Below, piece by piece: positions 1 through 6,746 of a DNA stretch of 32,866 bases. The notes under the pieces were generated by a model. That model did no database searches, was not told where the DNA came from, and worked only from the letters and a program-made list of their open reading frames with translations. A program made the translations under genes and the position numbers. Position 1 is the stretch's first letter; every line of letters begins with the position of its first letter. Source of the stretch: Caldibacillus thermoamylovorans (GTDB lineage Bacteria; Bacillota; Bacilli; Bacillales; Caldibacillaceae); NCBI RefSeq assembly GCF_000751775.1, contig NZ_CCRF01000036.1, positions 1 through 32,866 of the forward strand, in the 5' to 3' direction.

Positions 1-13
1 TAGTTTATAATAT

Positions 14-85
14 TCCGCAGTAGCTCAGTGGTAGAGCAATCGGCTGTTAACCGATCGGTCGTAGGTTCGAATCCTACCTGCGGAG
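14..85 (+). tRNA. tRNA-Asn(GTT)
   Basis: The cloverleaf folds with acceptor TCCGCAG/CTGCGGA, anticodon loop CTGTTAA (anticodon GTT) and T-loop GGTTCGAATCC. The discriminator is G and no CCA is encoded. It is first in a trnD-like block, so an rRNA operon probably lies just outside the window on the left; that is inferred from the Bacillus gene order. Confidence 0.97.
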
Positions 86-91
86 TCATTT

Positions 92-185
92 GGAGAGCTG
101 TCCGAGTTGGTCGAAGGAGCACGATTGGAAATCGTGTAGGCGGCTAAAAGCTGTCTCAAGGGTTCGAATCCCTTGCTCTCCGCCA
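92..185 (+). tRNA. tRNA-Ser(GGA)
   Basis: This is a class II tRNA with a long variable arm. The acceptor is GGAGAGC/GCTCTCC, the anticodon loop TTGGAAA (GGA) and the T-loop GGGTTCGAATCCC. CCA is encoded at 183-185. Confidence 0.96.
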
Positions 186-203
186 TACATAGTTATGACT
201 ACC

Positions 204-278
204 GGCCCCTTGGTCAAGCGGTTAAGACACCGCCCTTTCACGGCGGTAACACGGGTTCGAATCCCGTAGGGGTCACCA
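204..278 (+). tRNA. tRNA-Glu(TTC)
   Basis: The acceptor GGCCCCT pairs with AGGGGTC, with one G-T pair. The anticodon loop is CTTTCAC (TTC) and the T-loop is GGGTTCGAATCCC. CCA is encoded. Confidence 0.96.
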
Positions 279-281
279 TTT

Positions 282-357
282 GGAGGTTTAGCTCAGCTGG
301 GAGAGCACTTGCCTTACAAGCAAGGGGTCGGCGGTTCGATCCCGTCAACCTCCACCA
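282..357 (+). tRNA. tRNA-Val(TAC)
   Basis: The acceptor GGAGGTT pairs with AACCTCC. The anticodon loop is CTTACAA (TAC). CCA is encoded. About 140 bp with no recognisable gene separate it from the next tRNA, which is unusually loose for this cluster. Confidence 0.96.
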
Positions 358-500
358 TATAATTATACTCTTTACAGGACAGAACAACGGGCATTGTATT
401 TTTCCTGCACCAATTTCGCAAACATCTTGGATTACCATCTGAAATAGCGACAGTCTGGTGCTAATTTAGACCATAGAGTATATTAAATAAATAATATTAT

Positions 501-574
<74 letters not shown>

Positions 575-577
575 TTT

Positions 578-654
578 GGTCCGGTAGTTCAGCTGGTTAG
601 AATGCCTGCCTGTCACGCAGGAGGTCGCGGGTTCGAGTCCCGTCCGGACCGCCA
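578..654 (+). tRNA. tRNA-Asp(GTC)
   Basis: The acceptor GGTCCGG pairs with CCGGACC. The anticodon loop is CTGTCAC (GTC). The discriminator is G and CCA is encoded. It lies 3 bp after the fMet gene. Confidence 0.96.
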
Positions 655-843
655 TTTCATAAATATTGTTCATAAATGATTTAATATTAGTTGAACTAAA
701 ATTTAAAAAACCTTATAATTTTTATAGCTAATCAAACTTATATAGATTAAGATCAGCAAATCAACATTTTAAATATTGCTTGTCCTAACAGTTTGTATAG
801 CATGGTTTAAAGTAGGGTTGAACCGAAGGGATATATGCAATAA

Positions 844-886
844 GGCTTAGCAGATTAGTCGGTAGAACAAAGGATTGAAAATGCAA
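844..886 (+). pseudogene. Decayed partial tRNA-Phe copy
   Basis: About 41 bases align with the first 41 bases of the intact tRNA-Phe at 978, with roughly eight substitutions, mostly transitions. The D-arm text AGTCGGTAGA and the anticodon region AAAGGATTGAAAAT are recognisable. The 3' half (T arm and 3' acceptor strand) is gone, so it cannot fold as a tRNA. It sits in the ~320-bp gap between tRNA-Asp and tRNA-Phe, where I see no other gene. The likely origin is duplication followed by decay. Confidence 0.75.
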
Positions 887-977
887 TTTTGAAATTACAT
901 CACCTTATCAATCGAACTGTTTCTTGAATAAGCTTTCTGAAATGAGAACATAGGATACAATCGATTAATATTAATAA

Positions 978-1053
978 GGCTCGGTAGCTCAGTCGGTAGA
1001 GCAAAGGACTGAAAATCCTTGTGTCGGCGGTTCGATTCCGTCCCGAGCCACCA
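978..1053 (+). tRNA. tRNA-Phe(GAA)
   Basis: The acceptor GGCTCGG pairs with CCGAGCC. The anticodon loop is CTGAAAA (GAA). CCA is encoded at 1051-1053. A decayed partial copy lies 134 bp upstream. Confidence 0.97.
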
Positions 1054-1201
1054 TAATGTAATTTCCCAGTCTAACACAATTGTTAAAGAGGGCAAAGGAT
1101 TTCATAACATAACAACGGGTCAGATTGTCCCATAAAACTTTATTGAGAGAATTAGAAGAGTAACAAAAAAGTTGAAGATTGTATAGTAAAACAATAATAA
1201 T

Positions 1202-1277
<76 letters not shown>

Positions 1278-1291
1278 TTCATTTATTATAT

Positions 1292-1373
1292 GGAGGGGTA
1301 GCGAAGTGGCTAAACGCGGCGGACTGTAAATCCGCTCCCTCAGGGTTCGGCGGTTCGAATCCGTCCCCCTCCA
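1292..1373 (+). tRNA. tRNA-Tyr(GTA)
   Basis: This is a class II tRNA with a long variable arm (CTCCCTCAGGG region). The acceptor GGAGGGG pairs with CCCCTCC, and the anticodon loop is CTGTAAA (GTA). CCA is not encoded. Confidence 0.95.
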
Positions 1374-1381
1374 CTTGTTTT

Positions 1382-1455
1382 AGGGGCATAGTTTAAAGGT
1401 AGAACAGAGGTCTCCAAAACCTCCAGTGTGGGTTCGATTCCTGCTGCCCCTGCCA
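1382..1455 (+). tRNA. tRNA-Trp(CCA)
   Basis: The acceptor AGGGGCA pairs with TGCCCCT. The anticodon loop is CTCCAAA (CCA). The discriminator is G and the 3' CCA is encoded. Confidence 0.96.
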
Positions 1456-1471
1456 TAATTTTATTAGTAAT

Positions 1472-1548
1472 GGCGGTCGTGGCGAAGTGGTTAACGCATC
1501 GGATTGTGGCTCCGACATTCGTGGGTTCGATTCCCATCGATCGCCCCA
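1472..1548 (+). tRNA. tRNA-His(GTG)
   Basis: The anticodon loop is TTGTGGC (GTG). The extra 5' G typical of tRNA-His (G1472) faces the C at position 73 (C1545). CCA is encoded. Confidence 0.95.
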
Positions 1549-1562
1549 TTATATAACTTTAT

Positions 1563-1634
1563 TGGGCTATAGCCAAGCGGTAAGGCAACGGACTTTGACT
1601 CCGTGATGCGCTGGTTCGAATCCAGCTAGCCCAG
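1563..1634 (+). tRNA. tRNA-Gln(TTG)
   Basis: The acceptor TGGGCTA pairs with TAGCCCA. The anticodon loop is CTTTGAC (TTG). The discriminator is G. CCA is not encoded. Confidence 0.95.
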
Positions 1635-1638
1635 CTGT

Positions 1639-1710
1639 GCGGAAGTAGTTCAGTGGTAGAACACCACCTTGCCAAGGTGGGGGTCGCGGGTTCGAATCCC
1701 GTCTTCCGCT
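1639..1710 (+). tRNA. tRNA-Gly(GCC)
   Basis: The acceptor GCGGAAG pairs with CTTCCGC. The anticodon loop is TTGCCAA (GCC). It starts 4 bp after tRNA-Gln. Confidence 0.95.
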
Positions 1711-1718
1711 TCAAATAT

Positions 1719-1792
<74 letters not shown>

Positions 1793-1797
1793 ATTTT

Positions 1798-1880
1798 GCC
1801 GATGTGGCGGAACTGGCAGACGCGCACGACTCAAAATCGTGTTCCCTTGTGGAGTGTGGGTTCGACTCCCACCATCGGCA
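1798..1880 (+). tRNA. tRNA-Leu(CAA)
   Basis: This is a class II tRNA. The acceptor GCCGATG pairs with CATCGGC, and the anticodon loop CTCAAAA gives anticodon CAA. It is the last gene of the block. As I recall, B. subtilis trnD ends in two Leu genes; only one is present here. Confidence 0.94.
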
Positions 1881-1894
1881 CTCATAATATTATT

Positions 1895-1938
1895 GAAGAG
1901 GTTTAAACTACTTTAGTAAAGTTTAAACTTCTTTTTTT
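1895..1938 (+). terminator. Terminator of the tRNA block
   Basis: An inverted repeat (GAAG..GTTTAAACT / AGTTTAAACTTC) is followed by a run of eight or more T. It lies 15 bp after the last tRNA and probably ends the rRNA/tRNA transcript. Confidence 0.85.
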
Positions 1939-2140
1939 TATGCCTAATAGATGACTTGACTTCGAGTTGTGGATTTTAAGTCTCTATATTAAATGTGATG
2001 GTGTGGGGAAGGTTACTAAGATTTCCTGAAAACTATGTATGAAAGAATGAACAAGGAAGGGAAACATAGAGCCGTTTTTACTAGCCTATTTTCCTTCAAA
2101 AATTAGTTAAAAAGATATATAGACCATATGTTCGTATTTA

Positions 2141-2149
2141 TGTTATAAT
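2141..2149 (+). promoter_or_regulatory. Extended -10 promoter of the type I toxin
   Basis: TGTTATAAT is a TGnTATAAT extended -10 element about 70 bp before the toxin start codon. No convincing -35 box is visible, as expected for an extended -10 promoter. Confidence 0.6.
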
Positions 2150-2172
2150 TATTTCAGCAATTAGTTTGGTAA

Positions 2173-2319
2173 TCTCAAGGGTGGTCAGCATTACCCCGTA
2201 ATGGAAGGGGGCGATGCCTATGATGACAACGTTTCAAGCTTTAACGCTAATGATCGCATTTGGCTGCTTGATAGTATCTGTCATATCTCTAATAAACAAA
2301 AAGTAATCCACCCTTGAGA
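2173..2319 (+). repeat. 12-bp inverted repeat enclosing the toxin gene
   Basis: TCTCAAGGGTGG (2173-2184) and CCACCCTTGAGA (2308-2319) are perfect complements. In the toxin mRNA the 5' leader can therefore pair with the sequence right after the stop codon. Such 5'-3' long-range pairing is known to keep type I toxin mRNAs (hok, for example) inactive; a similar role here is inference. Confidence 0.7.
2220..2306 (+). CDS. TxpA/BsrE-like type I toxin, small membrane peptide
   Basis: The frame encodes MMTTFQALTLMIAFG, then a hydrophobic stretch, ending in SLINKK: one transmembrane helix with a basic tail. This is the pattern of the Bacillus TxpA/BsrG/BsrE toxins (annotated as putative holin-like toxins); the opening TFQAL..LM is close to BsrE as I remember it. 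These peptides insert in the membrane and are silenced by an antisense RNA. An ATG at 2214 is also in frame, but the GGAAGGGG ribosome site at 2203-2210 is better spaced for 2220. A CCCC tract just upstream can pair with that site and hide it. The family call rests on sequence pattern and architecture, not on a database search. Confidence 0.85.
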   Translation: MMTTFQALTLMIAFGCLIVSVISLINKK

Positions 2320-2345
2320 CCGTCAGCAACTTTAGGTGGATTACT
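2302..2345 (-). terminator. Terminator of the antisense RNA
   Basis: An 11-bp stem (AGTAATCCACC / GGTGGATTACT) with a ~22-nt loop is followed, on the minus strand only, by a T-rich run (TTTTTGTTTATT). Reading on the plus strand there is no T run after it. Confidence 0.7.
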
Positions 2346-2388
2346 ACTTATTACGCTGATACCCTTCTTGTAGGGACCAACGATTGCT

Positions 2389-2427
2389 TCGACCGTGAGT
2401 GTTACCAGCACCCACGGTCTTTTTTAA
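2389..2427 (+). terminator. Terminator of the toxin mRNA
   Basis: GACCGTG pairs with CACGGTC and is followed by TTTTTT. It gives a toxin mRNA of about 270 nt that overlaps the antisense RNA over roughly 130 nt. Confidence 0.8.
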
Positions 2428-2448
2428 TATATGCTATTTATTATCTAT

Positions 2449-2477
2449 ATTATAACTGAATTTACTTAAACTGACAA
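2449..2477 (-). promoter_or_regulatory. Antisense RNA promoter
   Basis: Read on the minus strand it is TTGTCA, a 17-bp spacer, then TATAAT: five of six and six of six consensus matches with ideal spacing. There is no open reading frame downstream of it except in antisense to the toxin. Confidence 0.75.
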
Positions 2478-2595
2478 ATAGTGATCGAAAAAAATCGCTC
2501 ACTAATGAAGAGGCTAAAATTTTTGCCCAAAAATAATTTGCTCATACTGTAATCTTGTAAACAACGTATCAGAATCAATATTTCTACCTGTATTT

Positions 2596-2623
2596 TTGAC
2601 ATTTAACGGTATTGGAATATCAA
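2596..2623 (+). promoter_or_regulatory. Candidate promoter of the YdhK-like gene
   Basis: TTGACA, a 16-bp spacer and TATCAA lie about 100 bp before the lipoprotein start. The -35 box is perfect and the -10 box is weak. The rest of 2478-2688 shows nothing else. Confidence 0.4.
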
Positions 2624-2721
2624 TAGTAAATCGAGTAAAGCATCTTATTGTGAAAGAATTATGCCAAGAGGGGGAATAACTAAACTGAATGGCTGTATTC
2701 AGTAAAGAGAGGATGGGGTGT

Positions 2722-3261
2722 ATGAAATTCTTTGGAGCTAATATGTTAATTATCGTTCTAATTTTATCAGGTTGTGCAGAAAATGAAGGGATAGCAGAAG
2801 AAAATGATGCTAATGTATATATGAATGTTTCGAGTTCATCAGAAGTTCCTAAATACTTAAGGGCTGATGAAACTCCGACTTATCCTGTTGGCAGTCAAGT
2901 TATTATAAATGCTAATCATATGCCAGGAATGGAAGGAGCAACAGCAACGATAGTAGGAGCGTATAAAACAACGGCATACAAAGTCACATATATTCCGAAA
3001 ACGGTAGGTGATCCTGTGAAACATTATAAATGGGTGATCCATGAAGAAATCGGTAATGCTGGGATCGCCCCATTTGAACCTGGTGATCATGTTTTATTAC
3101 ATGTTGATCATGCGGAAGGAATGGATGGGGCAGGAGCAACAATTGAATCGGCAAAACCAACAACTGTTTATATGGTGAATTTTTTAAATACCAAAACAGG
3201 TAGTGAAGTGAAAAATTATCAATGGGTGACGGAAGATGAACTATCACTCATGAAAAAATGA
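2722..3261 (+). CDS. YdhK-family lipoprotein with two DUF1541 repeats
   Basis: A short signal peptide (MKFFGANMLIIVLILSGC) ends in the lipobox LSGC, so the mature protein is a lipid-anchored exported protein of about 160 residues. After an acidic linker come two homologous ~55-residue modules. They start YPVGSQVIINANHMPGMEGA and FEPGDHVLLHVDHAEGMDGA, share the core H..GM.GA.ATI..A..TT.Y.V, and end in K.Y.WV..E. This is the DUF1541 pattern of B. subtilis YdhK; the repeated His/Met (HMPGM, HAEGM) hints at metal binding, which is inference. An in-frame ATG at 2689 would add 11 residues before the signal peptide. I prefer 2722 because it begins directly with the signal peptide and has GAGAGG 9 bp upstream. 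Confidence 0.85.
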   Translation: MKFFGANMLIIVLILSGCAENEGIAEENDANVYMNVSSSSEVPKYLRADETPTYPVGSQVIINANHMPGMEGATATIVGAYKTTAYKVTYIPKTVGDPVKHYKWVIHEEIGNAGIAPFEPGDHVLLHVDHAEGMDGAGATIESAKPTTVYMVNFLNTKTGSEVKNYQWVTEDELSLMKK

Positions 3262-3604
3262 ATGGGAAAAGCTAATTCGTTGCACAGAGGTCAAGTGTCT
3301 GCCATCAAAAAATTCATATTTATACGTTAGCGCACTGGGGAACAGGCAAATTCATTTGGTTATCCCACAGTTAACGGCATGTCAAGACTCCCACCTCAAA
3401 AATTCGAGTTAATTAAGAAGATGGTGGGAGATTAAACTGCTCGTAAAGGTCCAATTTGTTCACATACAATCAGTGTATATGTTTCATTTTATTAGCTTAA
3501 ATTTTCTGGATGTTGGTGTTTCTAGTAATACATTTCCAACAAAGATACAAATCCGATGTAGTGTGAAATTTTACGATTTAAGGCAACTACGGGATTGCTC
3601 TTTC
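3262..3604. other. Intergenic, no gene seen
   Basis: This is the convergent gap between the lipoprotein and the M50 protease gene. The only structure I see is CTCCCACC (3388-3395) complementary to GGTGGGAG (3423-3430), a weak 8-bp stem with a 27-nt loop and no T run on either strand. No convincing terminator is visible for either gene. Confidence 0.5.
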
Positions 3605-4789
3605 CTAAGAGCTCGGTATTCGCCGATTTTCCTTTATCAAAGAGTAGAGTAAAAGACTTGATGTAATGAAAAATAATCCAAGGAAAAGGACAGAATCAAT
3701 GATATTCGTCGGATCTACCGGATTAACGAGATTCATAATCGCCTGTTTTAGAAACGTATACATTTGCGGGATGATATAGAAAATGAGTAAAGTTATCATG
3801 AGCATACCACCAATAATATAGAAGATGCTGTAAACTTTCACGATCCTTGTTTCATTTTCGAATAGTTCCTGTCCTTTATCTCTACTAGTTGAAAATAGCT
3901 GCCTTAAATAGGTCTTGCTGTTTTCCAGAAGATTATAACAACCCGAGGAGTTTTCAAAAATATAGTAGATATCGGTTTTCATAAAAAAACAACATTGATA
4001 AATCGCTTTATAGAACAAGTCAAGAATAATAAAGTTAAGAATCCCTGATAAAATAGGATCCCGAACAGTAATAAAAAGCTTGATTAAGAGTACAATAAAC
4101 AGAATAAACTGTTCAAAGTACAATCCAGCTATATATAAAGTATTTCGCTCTTTAGGGGAAAGTCTCCATGCATATGTTAAGTCAGTTTCGAAAACAACCA
4201 AAAAGAACCGATGGCCAACACCGAGTTTTGCGGGCAAATTAAACGAACGCGCCGCTAGTACATGACCAAATTCATGGATAACAAGCATGACAAGCGAAAT
4301 AAAAGAAAATGTAACCATATTAAAGATAAGTGAATCAAACAAAAATAAATCTTCATAATAAGGTATAAGCTCCGTGTTAGTTAGAAAAAGCAGTAGGTTT
4401 ATCATGATGAGGCAAATAAATATCATATTGGAATGTTTATGAAAAAACAGCCGGCTAAAGCGGGGAGAAATCCATGAAAAACCGGACATTAATAAATTTG
4501 ATTTTTCTACTTTAAGTTCAATTCCGTCGATTTCTTTGACAAGTCCAAAGTCAATCAATTGTTTGGCAAAATTAATTACATCAACTTCTTCATCCGGATA
4601 TAACCGTTTCAGCTCAGCTTCAATTTGGCCAAGTGTCCATTTTTGGTTAATAAACTCGATGGCATCCACACAAATTTTAGGCATTTCATAGAAGTCCCCT
4701 GAAATAGTATCCTCGATAATATAGTTTTTTTTATCTTTTTTTATTGATACTGGATATAATTTCAATATAGTGTTCAAGGTTAAGTTCAT
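3605..4789 (-). CDS. PqqD-like / M50 membrane metalloprotease, probable peptide maturation protein
   Basis: This is a protein of about 394 residues. The first ~90 residues look like a PqqD-type peptide-recognition (RRE) domain: Y.IEDTISGDFYEMP, then a helix and EEVDVINFAKQLIDFGLVKEIDG. After that come several hydrophobic segments and, near residue 172, HEFGH inside VMLVIHEFGHVLAARSF, the zinc-binding HExxH site of site-2-protease (M50) enzymes. PqqD-M50 proteins such as YydH occur in RiPP clusters, where they bind and cut a precursor peptide at the membrane. The frame is open for 44 more codons upstream, but the ATG at 4789 has GGTGGTG at the right distance and begins the conserved domain; the upstream stretch covers the peptide gene and hairpin in other frames. 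It is the last gene of the unit with the peptide at 4882-4956. Function and substrate are inference. Confidence 0.8.
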   Translation of the reverse strand: MNLTLNTILKLYPVSIKKDKKNYIIEDTISGDFYEMPKICVDAIEFINQKWTLGQIEAELKRLYPDEEVDVINFAKQLIDFGLVKEIDGIELKVEKSNLLMSGFSWISPRFSRLFFHKHSNMIFICLIMINLLLFLTNTELIPYYEDLFLFDSLIFNMVTFSFISLVMLVIHEFGHVLAARSFNLPAKLGVGHRFFLVVFETDLTYAWRLSPKERNTLYIAGLYFEQFILFIVLLIKLFITVRDPILSGILNFIILDLFYKAIYQCCFFMKTDIYYIFENSSGCYNLLENSKTYLRQLFSTSRDKGQELFENETRIVKVYSIFYIIGGMLMITLLIFYIIPQMYTFLKQAIMNLVNPVDPTNIIDSVLFLGLFFITSSLLLYSLIKENRRIPSS

Positions 4790-4836
4790 GATTTCACCAC
4801 CGAGTTTTTTCAATTGGATTTTGTTTAAAAATAGCG

Positions 4837-4882
4837 ATTTTCTATGGGTGCTGGACAAAGATGGCCAACACCCATAGAAAAT
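4837..4882 (-). promoter_or_regulatory. Strong hairpin between the peptide gene and the M50 gene
   Basis: 4837-4854 and 4865-4882 form an 18-bp stem with a 10-nt loop. The one non-Watson-Crick position (4851/4868) is C opposite A on the plus strand but a G-U wobble in minus-strand RNA, so the structure fits the transcribed strand. It begins at the last base of the peptide's stop codon and is followed by CGCTATTTTT on the minus strand. It could act as a leaky terminator or a 3' stabiliser that raises peptide mRNA above the downstream gene. Confidence 0.65.
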
Positions 4883-4956
4883 TAACGTAGGGGCCATGGA
4901 ATATGAGAACACCACCAACATGTTGTTTTAACTTTTTTAAGTTTGCGGATTTTCAT
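4882..4956 (-). CDS. 24-residue Cys/Trp-rich peptide, putative precursor of the PqqD-M50 system
   Basis: I do not recognise this peptide. ATG at 4956 follows AGGAGGTG with an 8-nt spacer, the strongest ribosome site in this part of the window. The product has a basic N-terminal half (MKIRKLKKVKTT) and a C-terminal half with a Cys-Trp-Trp-Cys cluster ending in HIPWPLR. The start lies inside the last codons of the HD-GYP gene (20-nt overlap, different frame), which suggests translational coupling. A hairpin starts at the stop codon and the PqqD-M50 protease gene follows. Position, size, ribosome site and partner fit a RiPP or signalling-peptide precursor; Cys and Trp are common modification sites. 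No radical SAM, cyclase or ABC exporter gene is next to it in this window. That it is translated is well supported by sequence; its role is inference. Confidence 0.65.
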   Translation of the reverse strand: MKIRKLKKVKTTCWWCSHIPWPLR

Positions 4957-6130
4957 TTATAACACCTCCTTTTATGTTGTTTTTATAATTATAAGAATCA
5001 TAGACTTTTATCCATGATGGATAAACTTTAATAAAAAGCTCTACCAATTGCGGATCAAATTGAGTGCCTTTTCCTTCTAATACTCGATTATAGGCTACTT
5101 GAAGCGGTAAGGCAGAGCGATAAGACCTTGAAGAAGTCATTGCATCAAAAGCGTCTGCAATCGCAGTAATTCTTGCGGCAAGTGAAATGGTGTCTCCTTT
5201 TAAACCAATAGGATACCCTTTACCGTCCCAACGCTCGTGATGATGTAATATTACATCCATAAAATCAGCAATCCCCTCCACATCCTCCACAGCTTTAGCA
5301 CCGACGATGGGATGGGTTTTGATTAATTCGAATTCTTCTTTCGTAAGTTTGCCCGGTTTTGTCAATATTGTATCAGGAATATTAACCTTGCCGATATCAT
5401 GTAATAAACAGGCATAGTAAAATGATTTTAATTCGTCATCATTGAATTGATTGGATTCTTTAGCGAGAATTTGTGCATATTCCGCAACTCTTTCGCTATG
5501 TCCCCGAGTATACGGATCTTTCAGTTCTAAAGTGGTAATAATTCCCTTAACAATGCCATCTAATTGTTGGTTATAGCCAGTTTTTACTGCTTCCACATAA
5601 CTTAAAAAACGGTGGAGAATGATAAAGGAAATAATTCCTAGAATAAATACTAGAATAGATGGTATAGAAACAATAGAGTCTTTCAAAATTATTCCAGTGA
5701 TTAATAGTTTAGCAATTGTACCGGTAAAAATTATGTAAAAATATTTTTTATTAATAAATATAGGCGAAAAAATAATAATAACGATTTCAACTATATTTCC
5801 TGAAGTATACGGCAAGTTATTCCAATTGTAATATATAATATCTATGATTCCGCCTATAATTGTATAATTAAAAAAGTAGATATACTTTATATAACCAGGT
5901 TTATTTCTTTTTAACAAGATAATAGAGATTGGGAGCAGAATAGTTAATATTAAGTACATAAAGTAATTTAATACATTAAATGGTAGATGGGTGAACCATG
6001 GTAATTTCGGTAAAAAATAGTAATATACTAAATCATATGAAAAATATAAAACATAGAATATATATAAAAACCAAATCGTTGCTCGTCTTTCTTCATATAA
6101 CAACGAGACTTTTAGTGTTTTTTTTTGCAT
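4937..6130 (-). CDS. Membrane HD-GYP domain phosphohydrolase
   Basis: This 397-aa protein has about six hydrophobic segments in residues 15-180 followed by a complete HD-GYP domain. Visible motifs are RGHSERVAEYA, LLHDIGKVNIPD (the HD pair near residue 244), KTHPIVGA, HHHERWDGKGYP (GYP near residue 304) and ARITAIADAFDAMTS. HD-GYP enzymes usually break down cyclic di-GMP or related dinucleotides; substrate cannot be read here. The N-terminal part has no recognised sensor fold and could sense a membrane or peptide signal. Start: ATG with AGAGGAG 7 nt upstream and a good promoter at 6166-6194. The 3' end overlaps the start of the peptide gene, so HD-GYP, peptide and M50 protease are probably one transcript. 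Confidence 0.9.
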   Translation of the reverse strand: MQKKTLKVSLLYEERRATIWFLYIFYVLYFSYDLVYYYFLPKLPWFTHLPFNVLNYFMYLILTILLPISIILLKRNKPGYIKYIYFFNYTIIGGIIDIIYYNWNNLPYTSGNIVEIVIIIFSPIFINKKYFYIIFTGTIAKLLITGIILKDSIVSIPSILVFILGIISFIILHRFLSYVEAVKTGYNQQLDGIVKGIITTLELKDPYTRGHSERVAEYAQILAKESNQFNDDELKSFYYACLLHDIGKVNIPDTILTKPGKLTKEEFELIKTHPIVGAKAVEDVEGIADFMDVILHHHERWDGKGYPIGLKGDTISLAARITAIADAFDAMTSSRSYRSALPLQVAYNRVLEGKGTQFDPQLVELFIKVYPSWIKVYDSYNYKNNIKGGVINENPQT

Positions 6131-6165
6131 AATGGTGCTCCTCTAATTTCTACACTATATTAAAA

Positions 6166-6194
6166 ATTATACAATATTAGGACAATCATGTCGA
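6166..6194 (-). promoter_or_regulatory. Promoter of the HD-GYP/peptide/M50 unit
   Basis: On the minus strand: TCGACA, a 17-bp spacer and TATAAT, 36 bp before the start codon of the HD-GYP gene. The match is five of six and six of six to a sigma-A promoter. Confidence 0.7.
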
Positions 6195-6746
6195 TTATTA
6201 AGTACAATTTTTTGTCGGTAATTGTCATTTGTTTATCTGTTATCTGCAATCCTAGAAGTTGGGCGTGTTTCAAATGATATACCCGTTGGCCTAAATCTCG
6301 GTCAGTCCTCCTTTGCCGCTTAAAATTTGTTTACCATCTTCATCAAAACGATGCTAATTGTACCAAATAATATTGAAGAAGGAGCAAAAATCATCACGTA
6401 GGATCAAATCCTGCTGGTAAAATGGTCTTATTTCTCCAAAATTCAAACAATTTATATGCCACCAAGATTGCTTCAACGAGGAAAATAAATAGGGAAGGGC
6501 AGCCTCAAGTCACTGCTTCTACGTTACGAAAATATAAATCTCTTTATAAGGAAGCCATTCAACCAAAATAGTAAAGCTTTAACGTGATTAATTTGATATA
6601 AAGTAACATTTTAAATGTATGAAAATTATTTACTGTTTTCATTGTTCATTGTAATATAAACATAAAATTACTGCTAATGTAGTAATATTTTATAATGAAA
6701 TTTTTTAAAATGATTATTTATAAGGGGAGTTTTTGGGAGGGATAAA
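6195..6746. other. Long divergent intergenic region, decayed sequence
   Basis: No intact gene is visible. Near 6480-6571 a short open stretch reads REGQPQVTASTLRKYKSLYK before a stop, which looks like the tail of a lost gene that I cannot identify. The AT-rich 6600-6720 section contains TATAAT at 6691-6696 (no good -35), the most likely promoter position for the ligase gene downstream. Confidence 0.4.

Larger units (their letters stand above)
2296..2442 (-). ncRNA. Predicted antisense RNA antitoxin (~145 nt)
   Basis: A strong minus-strand promoter at 2449-2477 predicts a start near 2442. On the minus strand, the hairpin formed by 2302-2312 and 2335-2345 is followed by TTTTTGTTTATT, an intrinsic terminator ending the RNA near 2296. 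The RNA would cover the 3' part of the toxin mRNA including its terminator region. This is the convergent, 3'-overlapping layout of TxpA/RatA and BsrG/SR4. Confidence 0.7.

Noticed and set aside
173-442. 89-codon open frame across the tRNA genes
   Set aside because: It runs through tRNA-Glu and tRNA-Val; several similar frames in 238-1549 on the minus strand are also tRNA shadows.
4790-4921. 44-codon N-terminal extension of the M50 protease (ATG at 4921)
   Set aside because: The stretch overlaps the peptide gene and hairpin, has no ribosome site and precedes the conserved PqqD-like start at 4789, which has its own ribosome site.
4882-4956. Assigning the peptide to ComX, AgrD, YydF or another named pheromone family
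   Set aside because: The sequence does not match any of these as I know them and the typical partner enzymes are absent; only a general precursor role is proposed.
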